64,000 nucleotides of DNA. Source: Myotis daubentonii. Its lineage: Eukaryota > Chordata > Mammalia > Chiroptera > Vespertilionidae. This document shows positions 36,331 through 47,775 of this stretch, one piece after another. The notes beneath the pieces are model-generated. The model had not been told where the DNA came from, did no database searches, and worked only from the letters and a program-made list of their open reading frames with translations. A program made the translations under genes and the position numbers. The stretch covers positions 10,390,145-10,454,144 of the forward strand of contig NC_081851.1 in NCBI RefSeq assembly GCF_963259705.1, given 5' to 3'. Every line of letters begins with the position of its first letter. Within the stretch, counting starts at the first letter, position 1.

Positions 36331-36895
36331 TCTGGAAGGAATATATCCTAAGAGACCCAAAACAATCAGAAAGAATGTATGTACCCCTCTGTTCATAGCA
36401 GCACAATTTACAATAGCTAAGATCTGGAAACAGCCCAGGTGCCCATCAGTAGATGAGTGAATAGAAAGCTGTGGTACATTTACACCATGCAATACTATGC
36501 AACAGTGAAAAAGAAGGGTCTCTTACCCTTTGAGATGGCATGGAGGGACCTGGAGAGTATTATGCTAAGTGAAATAAGCCAGTCAGAGAAAGACAAGTAT
36601 CACATGATCTCACTCATAATGTGGAGTCTAATTAACAAAATAAACTGATGAACTAAAATAGATCCAGAGACATGGAAGCATGGAACAGACTACTGAATCT
36701 CAGAGAGAAGACAGGGGTAGGTGTGTGGGAAAAATCAACCAAAGAACTTGTATGCATATGCATATATGCATAACGCATGGACACAAACAATAGGGTAGTG
36801 AAGACCTGGGGCGAGGGGTAGGGGCAAGCTAGAAGGGGTCAATGGGGGGAAGGGGGAAATAAAGTCTATCATCAGTTTAAGTAAGAAAAAGAAGA
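36325..36895 (+). mobile_element. L1 3'-end fragment
   Basis: Matches the end of ORF2 (LWYIYTMQYYATVKKKGLLPF, then MLSEISQSEKDKYHMISL) and the L1 3' UTR as in the copies at 34127 and 57180. It may be the distal part of the L1 that starts at 31186, or an independent insertion. No clear target duplication was found. Confidence 0.8.
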
Positions 36896-36956
36896 AATGA
36901 AGATAACTAATGTGTTTATCAGAGGTGTGGATTTTTTACTCAAAAACATAAAGAAA

Positions 36957-37155
36957 GCTCTAACTGGTTTGGCTCAGTGGATAGAGCATCGGCCTGCGGA
37001 CTCAAGGGTCCCAGGTTCGATTCCAGTCAAGGGCATGTACCTTGGCTGCGGCACATCCCCAGTGGGGCAGCTGATCGATGTTTTTTGCTCATCGATGTTT
37101 CTAACTCTCTATCCCTCTCTCTTCCTTTCTATAAAAAAATCAATAAAATATATTT
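36957..37155 (+). mobile_element. Ves SINE
   Basis: A well-preserved copy with head GGCTCAGTGGATAGAGCATC and B box GGTTCGATTCC, plus a TCATCGATGTTTCTAAC body. The tail is AATCAATAAAATATATTT. The target duplication AAAAACATAAAGAAA is visible on both sides. It belongs to the TAGAGCATCGGCC subfamily. Confidence 0.93.
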
Positions 37156-37159
37156 AAAA

Positions 37160-39684
37160 AAACATAAAGAAAAATAAAGATTTTGTAGTGTTTGTTTATT
37201 ACATACAAAAATATATCTTTTTCTTTGAGAAATTCAGATCATATTGCACCACAGTGTTATCCCCTATTTTTCATGGGCTTTTGTTTGTGTTTTGAAGTCG
37301 TTTCTAATGGCTGGAACCCTCCATTGCCTGGAGGTTCCCCAGCGAAGTTACGTAGGCACGCTACTCTACTCTTTTTTAAATGCTGCAATGCGCATCCTCC
37401 ACGTGGATCTTTCTGCCTAGCTGCTGACTGTTTTCCTGAGATAAACTTCTAACAGCGGACTTCCAGGCTTCTGGTGTCACAACAAAATTGCTTTTTCAGG
37501 AAGTCCAGGTGACTTATCCTGTAGCCAGCTGTGCTCAGGGATTACTGAACACAGAACCTCTTAAGGAAGGTCACAGATCAGTTCCCACCAGGCACCAGGA
37601 GCCCTGTGCCACAGGCTGGGACAACACTCTTTGGTGCCTGTTGGCTCATGAATTGGAGCGTGGAGGCACAGGGAGAGGAAGCAGCGCGGGATGAGGAGAC
37701 AGCAGGCAGGAGCTCTGCAGTCTGTGTCGGCGACGGTCAACTAATACCTATCCATTAATTCCATAGAAAAGCACAAAACCAACCACTGTTAAAGGTATTT
37801 TCCACCTCTTCAGAAGCTGATTAGGCTGAAGGGGCTGCGGTTATTCCTGGCACCTGCAGGCAAACATGAGTCCTCCAAATTCAGAAACTCTGGGAACACC
37901 GAGGAGCCTATCTGGCCGGCTTCGGGCCCAGGAAGGTGTGCAGACCCCGTCTCTCCCTGTGCTGTCACTCCGAGACCCTTCTACCTTGCTGCTGGAGTGC
38001 ATGAGGTTCCGCATGTTCGCTTCTCTGTCATGGGAGTGGAACACAGCTGTGGCTGCCCCGGGCTTCATCAAAAGGAGGTACTCGTACTAACTGCACCTTT
38101 ACTTTCTGTGTCTGATGCTTTCACACTGGGGGCCCTGCTGACCCGGGGGTCTTAGACAGTGACCACCTCGTCTAGCAGCCCCTCCACGTTTCAGGCCTCC
38201 GCCCTCCGCACCGGGGCCTGGTCCGCTAGACAACCAGGACACAGCCTACACCCAGAGGCCACTGGGGTCAGCCTAAGCAGCAGCCTCGAGTCTGCTCACC
38301 ACCTCGCCCTCGCCCCCTTCCCTGGAAACCACAATCGTGCTGCTGCCCGCAGTCCCCCTGCTCCCTCTGCCCCAGGCACCCTGGCGCCCCTCACGGGCAC
38401 CCCTGGAGTGGGGCGAGGAGGACCTCTGGGAGCTGCGAATATAAACACTATCTTTTCAATGCAAGTGTCCCCTGACCTGTTGGTCTTATCATACCTCAAA
38501 TCGTCTGTTAATAGGCTCCATTTTAAAACAAAGGATTTTCCAATCACACTGGCTGAAACATTTTGTATTCTGCCTTTTTGGTGGTGGGGTCCCTTCCCAT
38601 GTCATTGAAAACGATGTAAAGACCAAGAGGAAGGGCAGACATGTGGGCGTGGTTGCCGGGGCGGGATGGGGCTACCGTCTTTCTGCAGCATGCACACGTG
38701 CCTCTCCCGCTGATGACTGAACATAGGAACACGGGGGACATGGACGGAAAAGGAAACTGTCCCCTTAGCATTAGGCACAGTTCTGGTGACGGGAGTCTTT
38801 AGTCCCCTCTGCAGCAGGGTCGGCCGTGTTTTGGCAGTTGTGTGAACGTGGTAGGAACCTCGGAGGCGTGACCTGTGGCGTGACCATGCCCACTGAGGAC
38901 AGCCCGGACGGTGCCCACGTGGAGAGAGCCTTCCGTCCTCCGGCCATGGAGGTGGGAACGGCGGACCTGCGGGCTGCTAGGGGGCAGCTCATTGCTGGTA
39001 TTTGGGTAAACACAGGCTCTCTGAAAATCACACCCGTGGGCACAAGCCGAGCACCAACAGGGAATGGGCACAGCTGGTACCTCTCCAGCGTTGGGTGGGG
39101 TGAAGCTGGTTCCAGGAGCAGCGAGGATGTGGGGTGCGGGGTGCGCGCGGTCAGTGTGCCGGCACAGCCTTTGCTGGATGGCCCCGGGCGCAGGTCTGCG
39201 CGCAGCGGGGGTAGGTTAGAAACCCCAGCGCCCAGACCCTCGTCGCCAGCACAGGGCCCGGCGGAGGAAGCAGGCCGGCTCTGAGTCACGTGTTTGGAAG
39301 ACGTGGAGCACAGCCCTCAGCACGCCGCACCCACACGCACACACGTGCCGTCCAGAGGCTGCTGCCCAGTCACTCTCCTGCTCTCCCAGGAAAGCGCAGA
39401 GAACGCCCCTGCCCGCCTGGCGTTCGGCTGCCTCGGGCTCCCGCGCCCCGGATGTCCTCCCGTGACCCACTCGAAGGCCGGCACTGGAGCCAGGACAACT
39501 GCAGCCTCTCGCAGGGCCTGGCCAGGGTCTGGGACTGGCATTGCCCCTCCGCCCGAAAGCGGCCCCAGGGCCCGTGTGGACAGGCTGGGAGAAGAGAAAT
39601 GTGCACATCGTCGCGCGGGCCTGCAGGAAGCACGCCGGCTGCTGAGTCTGCCCTGCGACCGCTGCTTCGTTAAAAATTAGTCTG
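37160..39684. other. Unassigned intergenic DNA including a CpG-rich patch
   Basis: No gene is supported. About 39120-39640 is CpG-rich (GTGCGCGCGGTC, TCTGCGCGCAGCGG, TCCCGCGCCCCGG and similar) with overlapping ORFs on several frames, as expected of composition. It could be an island promoter for an unannotated non-coding transcript, but nothing in the sequence shows one. Confidence 0.4.
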
Positions 39685-39868
39685 GCCTGGCCGGTGTGGC
39701 TCAGCGGCTGAGCATCAACTTATGAACCGGAGGTCGCGTAAGTCAGGGCATATGCTCAGGTTGTGGGCAGGAGGCAACTGATCAATGATTCTCTCTCATC
39801 ATTGATGTTTCTCTCTCTCTCCCTCCCTCCCTCTCTGAAATCAATAAAAATATTTTTTTTAAAATAAA
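39685..39868 (+). mobile_element. Ves SINE, internally shortened
   Basis: Head GCCTGGCCGGTGTGGCTCAG, body CTCATCATTGATG, tail GAAATCAATAAAAATA. About 25-30 bases around the B box and the following CGATCCC segment are missing. Confidence 0.9.
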
Positions 39869-40145
39869 AAAGAAGAAGAAGTGAGTCTGGCCCTTGGTTC
39901 TCGGTCAGCTTCTGCAGGTCTCGCATGTGCACAACTGTCATGTCCAATGGGCAGGTCCCTGTGCCTTTCCTAGTCAATAGAGACCTGGACTGATTCTGAA
40001 CCACTTCAAGGGCCTGCATTGGGCCATTTGGGAGCTTTGTTTGTTGCTCTGTTTTAACCCAATGGAAGGAATTAGGACAATAAATGATGACTGCTAGATG
40101 GCTAATGCAGGGTTATATTCTACATGTTAATAAGAATATATAGAA

Positions 40146-40285
40146 CTAGAGGCCTGGTGCACGAAATCTGTGCAAGGGGCTTGGCCCTCGCAGCCCCGGC
40201 TTCGTCTGGACGGTTGTCCAGAAGGACATCTGGAAGGTCGTTCGGCTGTCTGGTCTAATTAGTATTACCCTTTTATTATTATAGA
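40146..40285 (-). mobile_element. Complete short HeliBat Helitron (140 bp)
   Basis: Read on the minus strand it starts TCTATAATAATAAAAGGG and ends GTGCACCAGGCCTCTAG. It sits between host A and T, the canonical Helitron A|T target. A small palindrome TGCAC..GTGCA precedes the CTAG end as the 3' hairpin. It is non-autonomous, with no Rep/helicase. Confidence 0.88.
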
Positions 40286-40384
40286 TAGCAATGCTAACTT
40301 TACATAAAACACAAGCAAATAGTATATGTGTACACACTTAGGGTAACTAAATACACTATTTTAAAAACCATGAAATGGAAGATT

Positions 40385-40712
40385 ATTCAGTCTCTTAAAG
40401 GAAGGAAACTCTGACACATGCTACAACATGGATGAATTTTGAGGACACAATGCTCAATGAAATAAGCCAGTTCATGAAAGGACAAAAACTGTGATTCTAC
40501 TCATCTGAGGTCCCAGAGACATCAAGTTCGGGGACAGAAAGTAGAATGGAAGTTGCCAGGGGACAGGAGGGCGGGGCGCTGCTGCTGTGGGGAGAGCTTG
40601 ACTGGGAGGATGAGAAGGGCCTGGAGATAGAGGGTGTGACAGCTGCACAGCTCTGTGAGCGGACTTCACCACACTGCCCTGTGCACTGAAAATGATTAAC
40701 ATGCTACATTCA
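40385..40712 (+). mobile_element. Old L1 3'-end fragment
   Basis: Contains ORF2-end and 3' UTR phrases typical of older L1M elements (CATGGATGAATTTTGAGGAC, AATGAAATAAGCCAG, then AGAATGGAAGTTGCCAGGGG). It is truncated at both ends and interrupted on the right by the solo LTR. Confidence 0.7.
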
Positions 40713-40719
40713 TGTGGTG

Positions 40720-41535
40720 TGCCGGGAGCCGGTCCATCCTTGCTGTTTCAAGGGACCTGGCATATATAGCATACGGTTCTTAATATGTTTGCTCCCCTTA
40801 GCCCTGTGTGTTTTAACCAAGGTCACCTCTCCGAGAAAGGTTGTTTCCCCAGGTAGGAATTTTTCCCTGAAGTCAGGGAGGGGATGAAACTCCTTAACTA
40901 AGTGCCAGGCGGGTAGTTAATCACTACAAACAATCATGCTTAAGCTACATAATCTTTACTCCCTGGAATGGAGATAAGAAACGCCCTAACCTTTGTAATA
41001 GAGATTGATAGGATTGAATCAACTGGTAAAAATACAGATGTAACAAGACAGAAAGAGACAGAACTTAGGAGACAGGGCTTGGAAGACAGGACCAAGAGAG
41101 AGAGACAGAGCCTAGGCACAGAACCTACACAGAACGTTCTCTAGAGACAGAAGAACTTCGCTGGAGAGAGCATGCCGGAGGATCCTGGACAGGGACTGGC
41201 CTCGGAGCCTGGAGGTGGAGCCTGGAGAGAGCATGGCTGGGGATCCTGGACTGAACCTGACTGCGGAGATTGGCAGGAGAGCCTGACTGGAACCTGGTGA
41301 CTGAGCCTGGCTGGAGAGCCTGGACGGAGCCTGGCTGGAGAGCCTAGCGAGGGAACATGGCCACAGAACTTCCCTGGAGATCCAAAGCAGAACCTCTCTG
41401 GAGATCGAGACCAGAACTTGACTAGAGAACCTGGCTATGCTGATCAACTGAACGCTGCCTCCTTGGCATTCCTTCTTTGCCGACTCCGTCCACACCTTTG
41501 GGGACCCCTGGACCTGCTGGGGCTGGACCCCGGCA
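40720..41535 (+). mobile_element. Solo LTR of the same class II ERV family
   Basis: Starts TGCCGGGAGCC and ends GACCCCGGCA, with an exact 6-bp target duplication GTGGTG at 40714-40719 and 41536-41541. It is closely similar to the LTR at 18419 over the first about 340 bp and the last about 110 bp. The internal AGAACCTGGC-type repeat array is about 270 bp shorter. There is no retroviral coding sequence. Confidence 0.88.
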
Positions 41536-41541
41536 GTGGTG

Positions 41542-42321
41542 TACACTTTACCTCAATTTAAGAAATTCATAAAAACGGCAAGCAAACTAACACACACAGA
41601 ACATGTATTTAAATATAGCCATATTAACAGCCACTTTCATAGCCATAAGACAGGCGTGGCCAGGCGTGGGGAAGGTGTGCTTGGTGCTTAACACTCGCTT
41701 GCACACAGTTACTGAGGCTAATTTATTTGCAGGAGCAAATGGTGCCTGAATCTTGACAGTGTTCTGATTTTTTTTAAAAAGAGGTGGCCGCCTTGTAAGT
41801 GGCTCACTCAGCAGTCACCCCGACCTCAGAGTGGAGTGGACACTGTCAGACGGGGGTCGCCTGCTCACGTGCCAGAGCCTCCCGCACGCTGGGCTGGCGG
41901 TCATGTGGACAAGGCCAAGTCATCTTCGTAAAGAGGCTTCGAGGAAGTGCTGTATTTAACACCCTTATTTAAGCTTATTTAACCTGAAATGGTTAATTTT
42001 ATGGACACGGTGTGGCCTGCGCCCTGAGAGGGCGTGCGGGAGGCCATCAGCTCCAAGTGCAGGGCTCGCCCGGCCAGACAGAGACCAGGCCGCAGGCTAA
42101 CCACCAGGGGCTGCTACAGACGACCTTTGTATTGCTTTCTCATTTTTAATGGTTCCTTTTGAGATGAACATCCATTTTGCTTTTTTAATAAATGTTTGAA
42201 AGAGTCCACACACACAAAAATTATATAGCCATATTAGAATGTTGTAACCTGTCTCTTTTTTTGGACAGAATATTGAATTTCTGACTGTTCACTCCTATAA
42301 AGTGGATACATTCTTATAAAT
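41542..42321. other. Unassigned intergenic DNA
   Basis: AT-rich edges and a GC-richer middle. No gene or named repeat recognised. Confidence 0.4.
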
Positions 42322-42513
42322 CAGTGGTTCTCAACCTTCCTAATGCTGCGACCCTTTATACAGTTCCTCATGTTGTGGTGACCCCCAACCATAAAATTAT
42401 TTTCGTTGCTACTTCATAACTGCAATTTTGCTACTGTTATGAATCGCAATGTACATATCTGATATGCTATATGTGTTTTCCGATGGTCGCGACCCACAGG
42501 TTGAGAACCAGTG
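42322..42513. mobile_element. SPIN-type non-autonomous hAT element
   Basis: Left end CAGTGGTTCTCAACCTTCC, right end GACCCACAGGTTGAGAACCAGTG, and the familiar SPIN body (ATTTTCGTTGCTACTTCATAA). It is shortened near the right end, where the GTCGTTCGACCC segment is missing. No clear 8-bp target duplication remains. Confidence 0.85.
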
Positions 42514-43111
42514 AAATCAAATGCTGTAAACCTCAACCACAGCCATGCTTCTTGCACTCTAACTCTCGAGAAAGCAACGTTTAGCATTTCCATTATATTT
42601 ATTTCTGAACTGAAGTCAACAGTTACTGCAGGTCAGCAATGTATTGAAGAGCAGTTTAGAACGCGTTTGGGGTCTTACTGTAATGTGCGGGCTGCGGAAG
42701 TGGGGGCGACAGACCACCCCAGCCCACTGGGCGCACCTGTTGCTCTGGCTGGGTCATAAACTCACGGGGCTGCAAGAGCCAGCCGAGGGCAGCGATGTGC
42801 GCATGCTCTGTGGCCCCGCTCACACTGGGAATCCACCTCCCCAGCCCAGTCAACACCAATGGAAGCTGAAAGTGAAGCTAACAGAAAACGTTCTCTGGGG
42901 AAAGATGGCCATAATGGTGAGGGACTGTGGGAGCCATGAGGAAAGGCAAAGGGATTCGTGTAGCCAAGACTGGAAAATGCTGGCAGAGGGGTGCCTGAAA
43001 GCCAGCCATTGGAAAGGCTCAGATAGACCAGTTCCTCTCGCAGCTGCAGATGGCAGCTCTGAAACCGGCAGGTGGCGGCCAGAGGCACTTTCCTAATCTC
43101 TGCAATACAGC
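42514..43111. other. Unassigned intergenic DNA
   Basis: No supported gene. A 150-codon frame at 42644-43096 has a matching shadow on the other strand and no recognisable domain. Confidence 0.4.
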
Positions 43112-43735
43112 AAGACTCTAGCGGTTGGGCTCCAGGGGTTGAGATCTGGGGGTTGGACTCTGGGGGTTGGACTCCGGGGGTTGAGACCTGGGGGTTGGAC
43201 TATGGGGGTTGAGATCTGGGGGTTGAGACCTGGAGGTTGGACTCCGGGGGTTGAGACCTGGGGGTTGAGATCTGGGGGTTGGGATCTGGGGGTTGAGACC
43301 TGGAGGTTGGACTCCGGGGGTTGAGACCTGGGGGTTGAGATCTGGGGGTTGGGATCTGGGAGTTGGGGTCTGGGGGTTGGGATCTGGGGGTTGAGATCTG
43401 GGGGTTGAGATCTGGGGGTTGAGACCTGAGGGTTGGACTCCGGGGGTTGAGATCTGGAGGTTGAGACCTGGGGGTTGAGATCTGGGGGTTGAGATCTGGG
43501 GGTTGGGCTCCGGGGGTTGAGATCTGGAGGTTGAGACCTGGGGGTTGAGATCTGGGGGCTGGACTCTGGGGGTTGAGATCTTGGGGTTGAGATCTGGTGG
43601 TTAAGATCTGGGGGTTGAGATCTGGGCGATGAGATCTGGGGGCTGGACTCTGGGGGTTGAGATCTTGGGGTTGAGATCTGGGGGTTAAGATCTGGGGGTT
43701 GAGATCTGGGGGTTGAGATCCGGGAGCTCAGACAC
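43112..43735. repeat. G-rich 15-bp minisatellite (GGGGGTTGAGATCTG)
   Basis: About 40 head-to-tail units of GGGGGTTGAGATCTG and variants (GAGACCTG, GGACTCCG, GGGATCTG). Runs of five G at 15-bp spacing on one strand could form quadruplexes. The 291-codon minus-strand ORF here is simply a proline-rich reading of the 15-bp unit. Confidence 0.95.
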
Positions 43736-44492
43736 AGCCAGGGGGACCCTGCAGCCCAGTTTCTGAGCTGGGTGTTGCCCAGAGAGCCCCAAGAACCTGT
43801 GGGGCAGCGTTTGGTGTCAAAGGCTGGCCCACCCCCATGGCTCTGGCCTGAAGGGTCCTCAGACACCACCTGCTCTACCTCTGAGGTGTGACTTGCCCAG
43901 GACCTCAGTGGCTGGTGGAGCCAGAGACCAGGTTCCCCGACACCTCGTGATAACATGTTCCTTCTCAAGCCTCCCCTGGCCTGTTGAGCCGCGTGTTGCT
44001 TTGTAACCCTTTCTTGCCGCGGCCCATTTAACTGCGTCGGCGCATCTCTCCGTCCATCAGTTCACTCTCTCACTCAGCCACCGGGACAGGCAGTGTGAGT
44101 CCACAACCTCTGCAGTCTCGTCAGGTGTGTCAGCCTACGCAGCCCCTCTTCATCCCTAAGATGCCAATGAACCACCCAACACCAATGACGTAGAAATGTA
44201 AACAGAGCAGCCACGTTTCCGCCCCAGGGTTTTCTGCAGGAACAGTCAACCCTGGGCTGGTTCCTGGTTTTGCTTCTGTTCCTGGTTGGTGAAGCTGCAG
44301 GCGGGGAACCGCCCGTGGGGCAGAGCTCTGGCTTGGTGTGCCTCAGCCATCAGACAACCACTCAACACCCTGCCTGTTTCTTCACCTTGAAATATGGATG
44401 ACTCACGTACCCAGCCCTAGCAGCCCGAGCACAGAACAGTTGGCCTATGTCAGCTCACCCTGTGCTCAGGGCAGGGCCAGGCCTGGATGTGA
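43736..44492. other. Unassigned intergenic DNA
   Basis: No gene or named repeat recognised. Confidence 0.4.
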
Positions 44493-44494
44493 GG

Positions 44495-44542
<48 letters not shown>

Positions 44543-44570
44543 AGGACAGTGCTGGGCGGGGCCAGGCCTG

Positions 44571-44625
<55 letters not shown>

Positions 44626-44655
44626 CCAGGACAGCGCTGGGCGGGGCCAGGCCTG

Positions 44656-44692
<37 letters not shown>

Positions 44693-44719
44693 AGGACAGC
44701 GCTGGGCAGGGCCAGGCCT

Positions 44720-44769
<50 letters not shown>

Positions 44770-44870
44770 AGGACAGTGCTGGGTGGGGCCAGGCCTGGGT
44801 GAGAGAGAGAGAGAGAGAGAGAGCGAGCCCAGGACAGTGCTGGGTGGGGCCAGGCCTGGATGAGGGAGAG
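44493..44870. repeat. Composite minisatellite: (GA)n blocks plus about 45-bp spacer
   Basis: Six blocks of (GA)n, each 20-50 bp, alternate with a conserved spacer of the form GCCCAGGACAGTGCTGGG + CGGGGCCAGGCCTGGATGA. The unit is about 65-95 bp with the GA length varying. ORFs across it are low-complexity. Confidence 0.95.
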
Positions 44871-45334
44871 TGCCCAGCAAAGTCACTCCACAGAACTTCC
44901 TAGACCTTCTATGAACAGGGGTCTAAGAGGGAAATCAACATTTAAAAGGTGAAATTCTTTAAAGGTTCTATTCCTTGAATACATTGAGGATTAGAAATGC
45001 AAGGGCAGGAGGCTTACTTAAGAGTGTTTAGCTAAAAGGTAAAGTATGTCAGAAGTAACCAGAAACCTCCATTGACCCCTCAGGGCACAATGTATCTGAA
45101 GGGGTTTTCAAGGAGCAACCTAAGAGTGTGCGGGAGATAAACTGAGAAGTGGGTCATTTAAAATCTGGTAAAGTAACAAAACCCTTAAGGGGTGCCGTGA
45201 AAGTCCTGTCGGTGCCGGGAGGAGCCCCAGGCATGGAGGCGTGAGCTCTGGAACTTCGTAGGCTAGGCACCACCGGGCGAGCGGACACCCTCCCTTTATC
45301 AAGAGAATTGTATTAAAAAAAAATAACTACAGAA
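44871..45334. other. Unassigned DNA downstream of TGFBRAP1
   Basis: No gene or recognised repeat. Confidence 0.35.
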
Positions 45335-47598
45335 AGGACAAAGAATTAAAAGAATTTTAATAAAATCAAGTTTACATTTGTACATCTTGTGTATTTGGGA
45401 CCCAACCAGGGGCAAAGGATAGAGTTGCAAGGACAATGGTTTCCATAGGGGAGCAAGCAGAAAGCAAGGGCTACCCCAGCTGTGTGACAGGCCCCTCCCT
45501 CCAGCACAGCTTCCCAGGCTGAGCCAGGCCCGTGCCGCACAGGCTACACACCCCCCGCTAATTCTCGACAGGCAACAGCAGATACACAGGCCACAAAATT
45601 AGACAGTCTTGCCCACAGAACATAAAATGACAACCGAGTTCAGTTCATGCTGTTTTAACTAGAATGGCTAACAGAACCTAGAGGGAAAAGGGGCTGAGTG
45701 GTGCTCCCAATTGCTCTGTCCAACAGCACGGTCACAGTGCAGCAGCCCTGTTGAAAGAACATGTATTTCTTTTCAAAATATGATTGGAGAAAAGAGCCTG
45801 TGGGAGTTTGAGAAAGATTAGAGAAAGGTTTTGAACACAGGAGACAATTCTGCAGTGTCACAGAATTCTGCCTGTCTTCGAGGATCTGGGAGAGTTGGAA
45901 AACTGCTCAACTCCAATTCCCATTATTCTAAAGGAAAAAAAAACATGTCTAAGTATTGATCAATGTGCAGGGAAAAAAGAGACGAGTGGCCCCAAGTTAG
46001 AAATGAGCAATCACAAGACGTTTTCAAGATTTTACCCATTCTGAGTAGAAACAGTGCTTTGCAAAGTGCATGTTGCATGGACTAGTCGCCCGTTCTTCGA
46101 GGAGCAAATCCAAGCGCACAAGTTGAACGGTGATGTGCACAGTAATGTGGTGATTCTGCAAGCCATCCGCAGGGGAGCTCCTGGCTGGGTTTTGTGTCCA
46201 CCCCGAGCAGCAGCTCCTGGCTGCGTAGCGGGCAGAATTCCTTCATTATCTCTAAGCGCTCACCGAGACTTAGTTAGGAAAGAAAGCGTGGACGCCTTTG
46301 CCTTCTGGCCCAGTTGGCATCACAAAGGAAAAGGAACGCTGACCACTGCTAGCGCAGAAGACGTTTTTAAAGACTGGAGTGGGCTCTTCATCCCCCTCTG
46401 TAAGGCTGAGGCTGAGGGAGGGCGTGTTCCAGGTTCTCTTCTCACAGACGCTGATGCTTGCTTGCCAGCCTTGCATGGGGTACAGTGTCTTTATTGTTCA
46501 TTCCTAACAGAATCAATCATCAAAATGAAGAAATCCGAGAGGGCAGTGCAGTAACCACAGAACGAATCCGCAGTCTGGGACCGACAGGCATTCACTTCCC
46601 TGTGAGCAGGAGGCCTCAGAGCAGGCATGTAAAGTGCTGGAGGTAAGGCAGCGGGCTGGGCTTCCTCTAAGGGTGTGGCATGACCTGCAGGGAGGGCGCC
46701 ACCTCCCCGCGTGCAACGGCAGCACCGCCCATGCCTGCCCAGCTGAGTGAGGGGAAGCCGGCCTCGCCTGAAAATACGCTCGGTTTGTGCTCAGTGATTC
46801 CCTTTTAACTTCCCAAAGATTCAATAGGAGGTACGTTTAACAAGAAAAACATCCCTAACCAATACGGCAGGTGATTTTCTAAATGAGAGAAATATTACAA
46901 AGATAATATAACTTCAAATAAAAATGTTTAGTCAAGCACATTGGCCGTGGAGTTTCAGGCCAGCACACATGGGCCCTGTCCCCACGGTTCCGTCTCTGCC
47001 GTCGTCCAGACGGGCAGGCAGCCCCTCTCTCGGCCGTCGTCAGTTTCGTAGTGGTGTTCACGTGCTAGAAGCCAGAAGGGAAGCAGGAGGGGACGGACAC
47101 ACCTCCCAGGCCAGCCAACGCCAAGGGCAAGAGCAGAGCCCCGAGGTCATCGGGAAGCAGCCACTGTGCCATGGACGGAGCACGCACCACGCGGGAGAAA
47201 TGCGACGTGAAACCTGCCACACTGGACCTGCCTGGCCACTCGCCGGGCGGGAGAGGTCACCTGCTGCCACCTGAAGCCACTGTCTGGGCAGGTGTGTGCT
47301 TGACGTGGCGTGGGCGCCAGCCTGTGGGGGTGCGCCCGGAGGCTCACGTATCCGTCCAAGTGGACAACCGTGTGTCTGGGCGGGCGATCGAGCACATCTC
47401 TCCTTTTGGGTTTCCTGTTTACATTCAATGCCGATTGGTCAGCAGGGAAGAGAACTTGTTTCACACTGACGGAGCCTCCCGGGCACCGAGGTGTCGCCTC
47501 TGTCTTGGCTGGCACAGCGCCGCTGCGTTCTGCTCCTTGCACTGGGCAGGCTTGGTGTGCGAAGAACTCGAGGTCCCCCTGGCGCCCAAGCGGCCCCT
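45335..47598 (-). other. TGFBRAP1: Probable TGFBRAP1 3' UTR
   Basis: The 2.26 kb after the stop codon contains no transposon I could recognise, unlike the DNA around it, and ends in AT-rich sequence. On the minus strand an AATAAA lies at 46490-46495 and an ATTAAA at 45356-45361, so alternative short (about 1.1 kb) and long (about 2.25 kb) UTRs are possible. The extent is inferred. Confidence 0.5.
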
Positions 47599-47775
47599 TC
47601 AAGTCCGAGCGCCGGGGTGGGGGGCGCTGGGGTTCGTGTGTCTGCTGGCAGCACAGTGGGTGTGGACGAGGTCACCGGTTGGGTATCTAACAAACACTGG
47701 CTCGCAGAAGGGACTGTGGCACACCTGGCACAGCTGTTTGTCTGAGAGCCGGAAGGAGCTTCTTTTCAGCTTCAT
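47599..47775 (-). CDS. TGFBRAP1: TGFBRAP1 last coding exon (C-terminal 58 residues)
   Basis: The acceptor TTTTCGCAG is followed by ATGAAGCTG in phase 0 and the frame ends TGA at 47599-47601. It encodes MKLKRSSFRLSDKQLCQVCH... through CAASRHTNPSAPHPGART. The CxxC (CQVC) and the later HTHC pair form the metal-binding Vps39_2-type module at the end of Vps3/Vps39 proteins, used for contact with partner subunits of the CORVET/HOPS core. It follows the exon ending KHDQ without loss of frame. Confidence 0.97.
   Translation of the reverse strand: MKLKRSSFRLSDKQLCQVCHSPFCEPVFVRYPTGDLVHTHCAASRHTNPSAPHPGART

Noticed and set aside
38159..38608. 149-codon plus-strand ORF
   Set aside because: Serine/proline-rich composition, a shadow ORF on the opposite strand, and no similarity I can name.
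43093..43968. 291-codon proline-rich minus-strand ORF
   Set aside because: It is the translation of a 15-bp minisatellite, a multiple of three, so the frame stays open by arithmetic.
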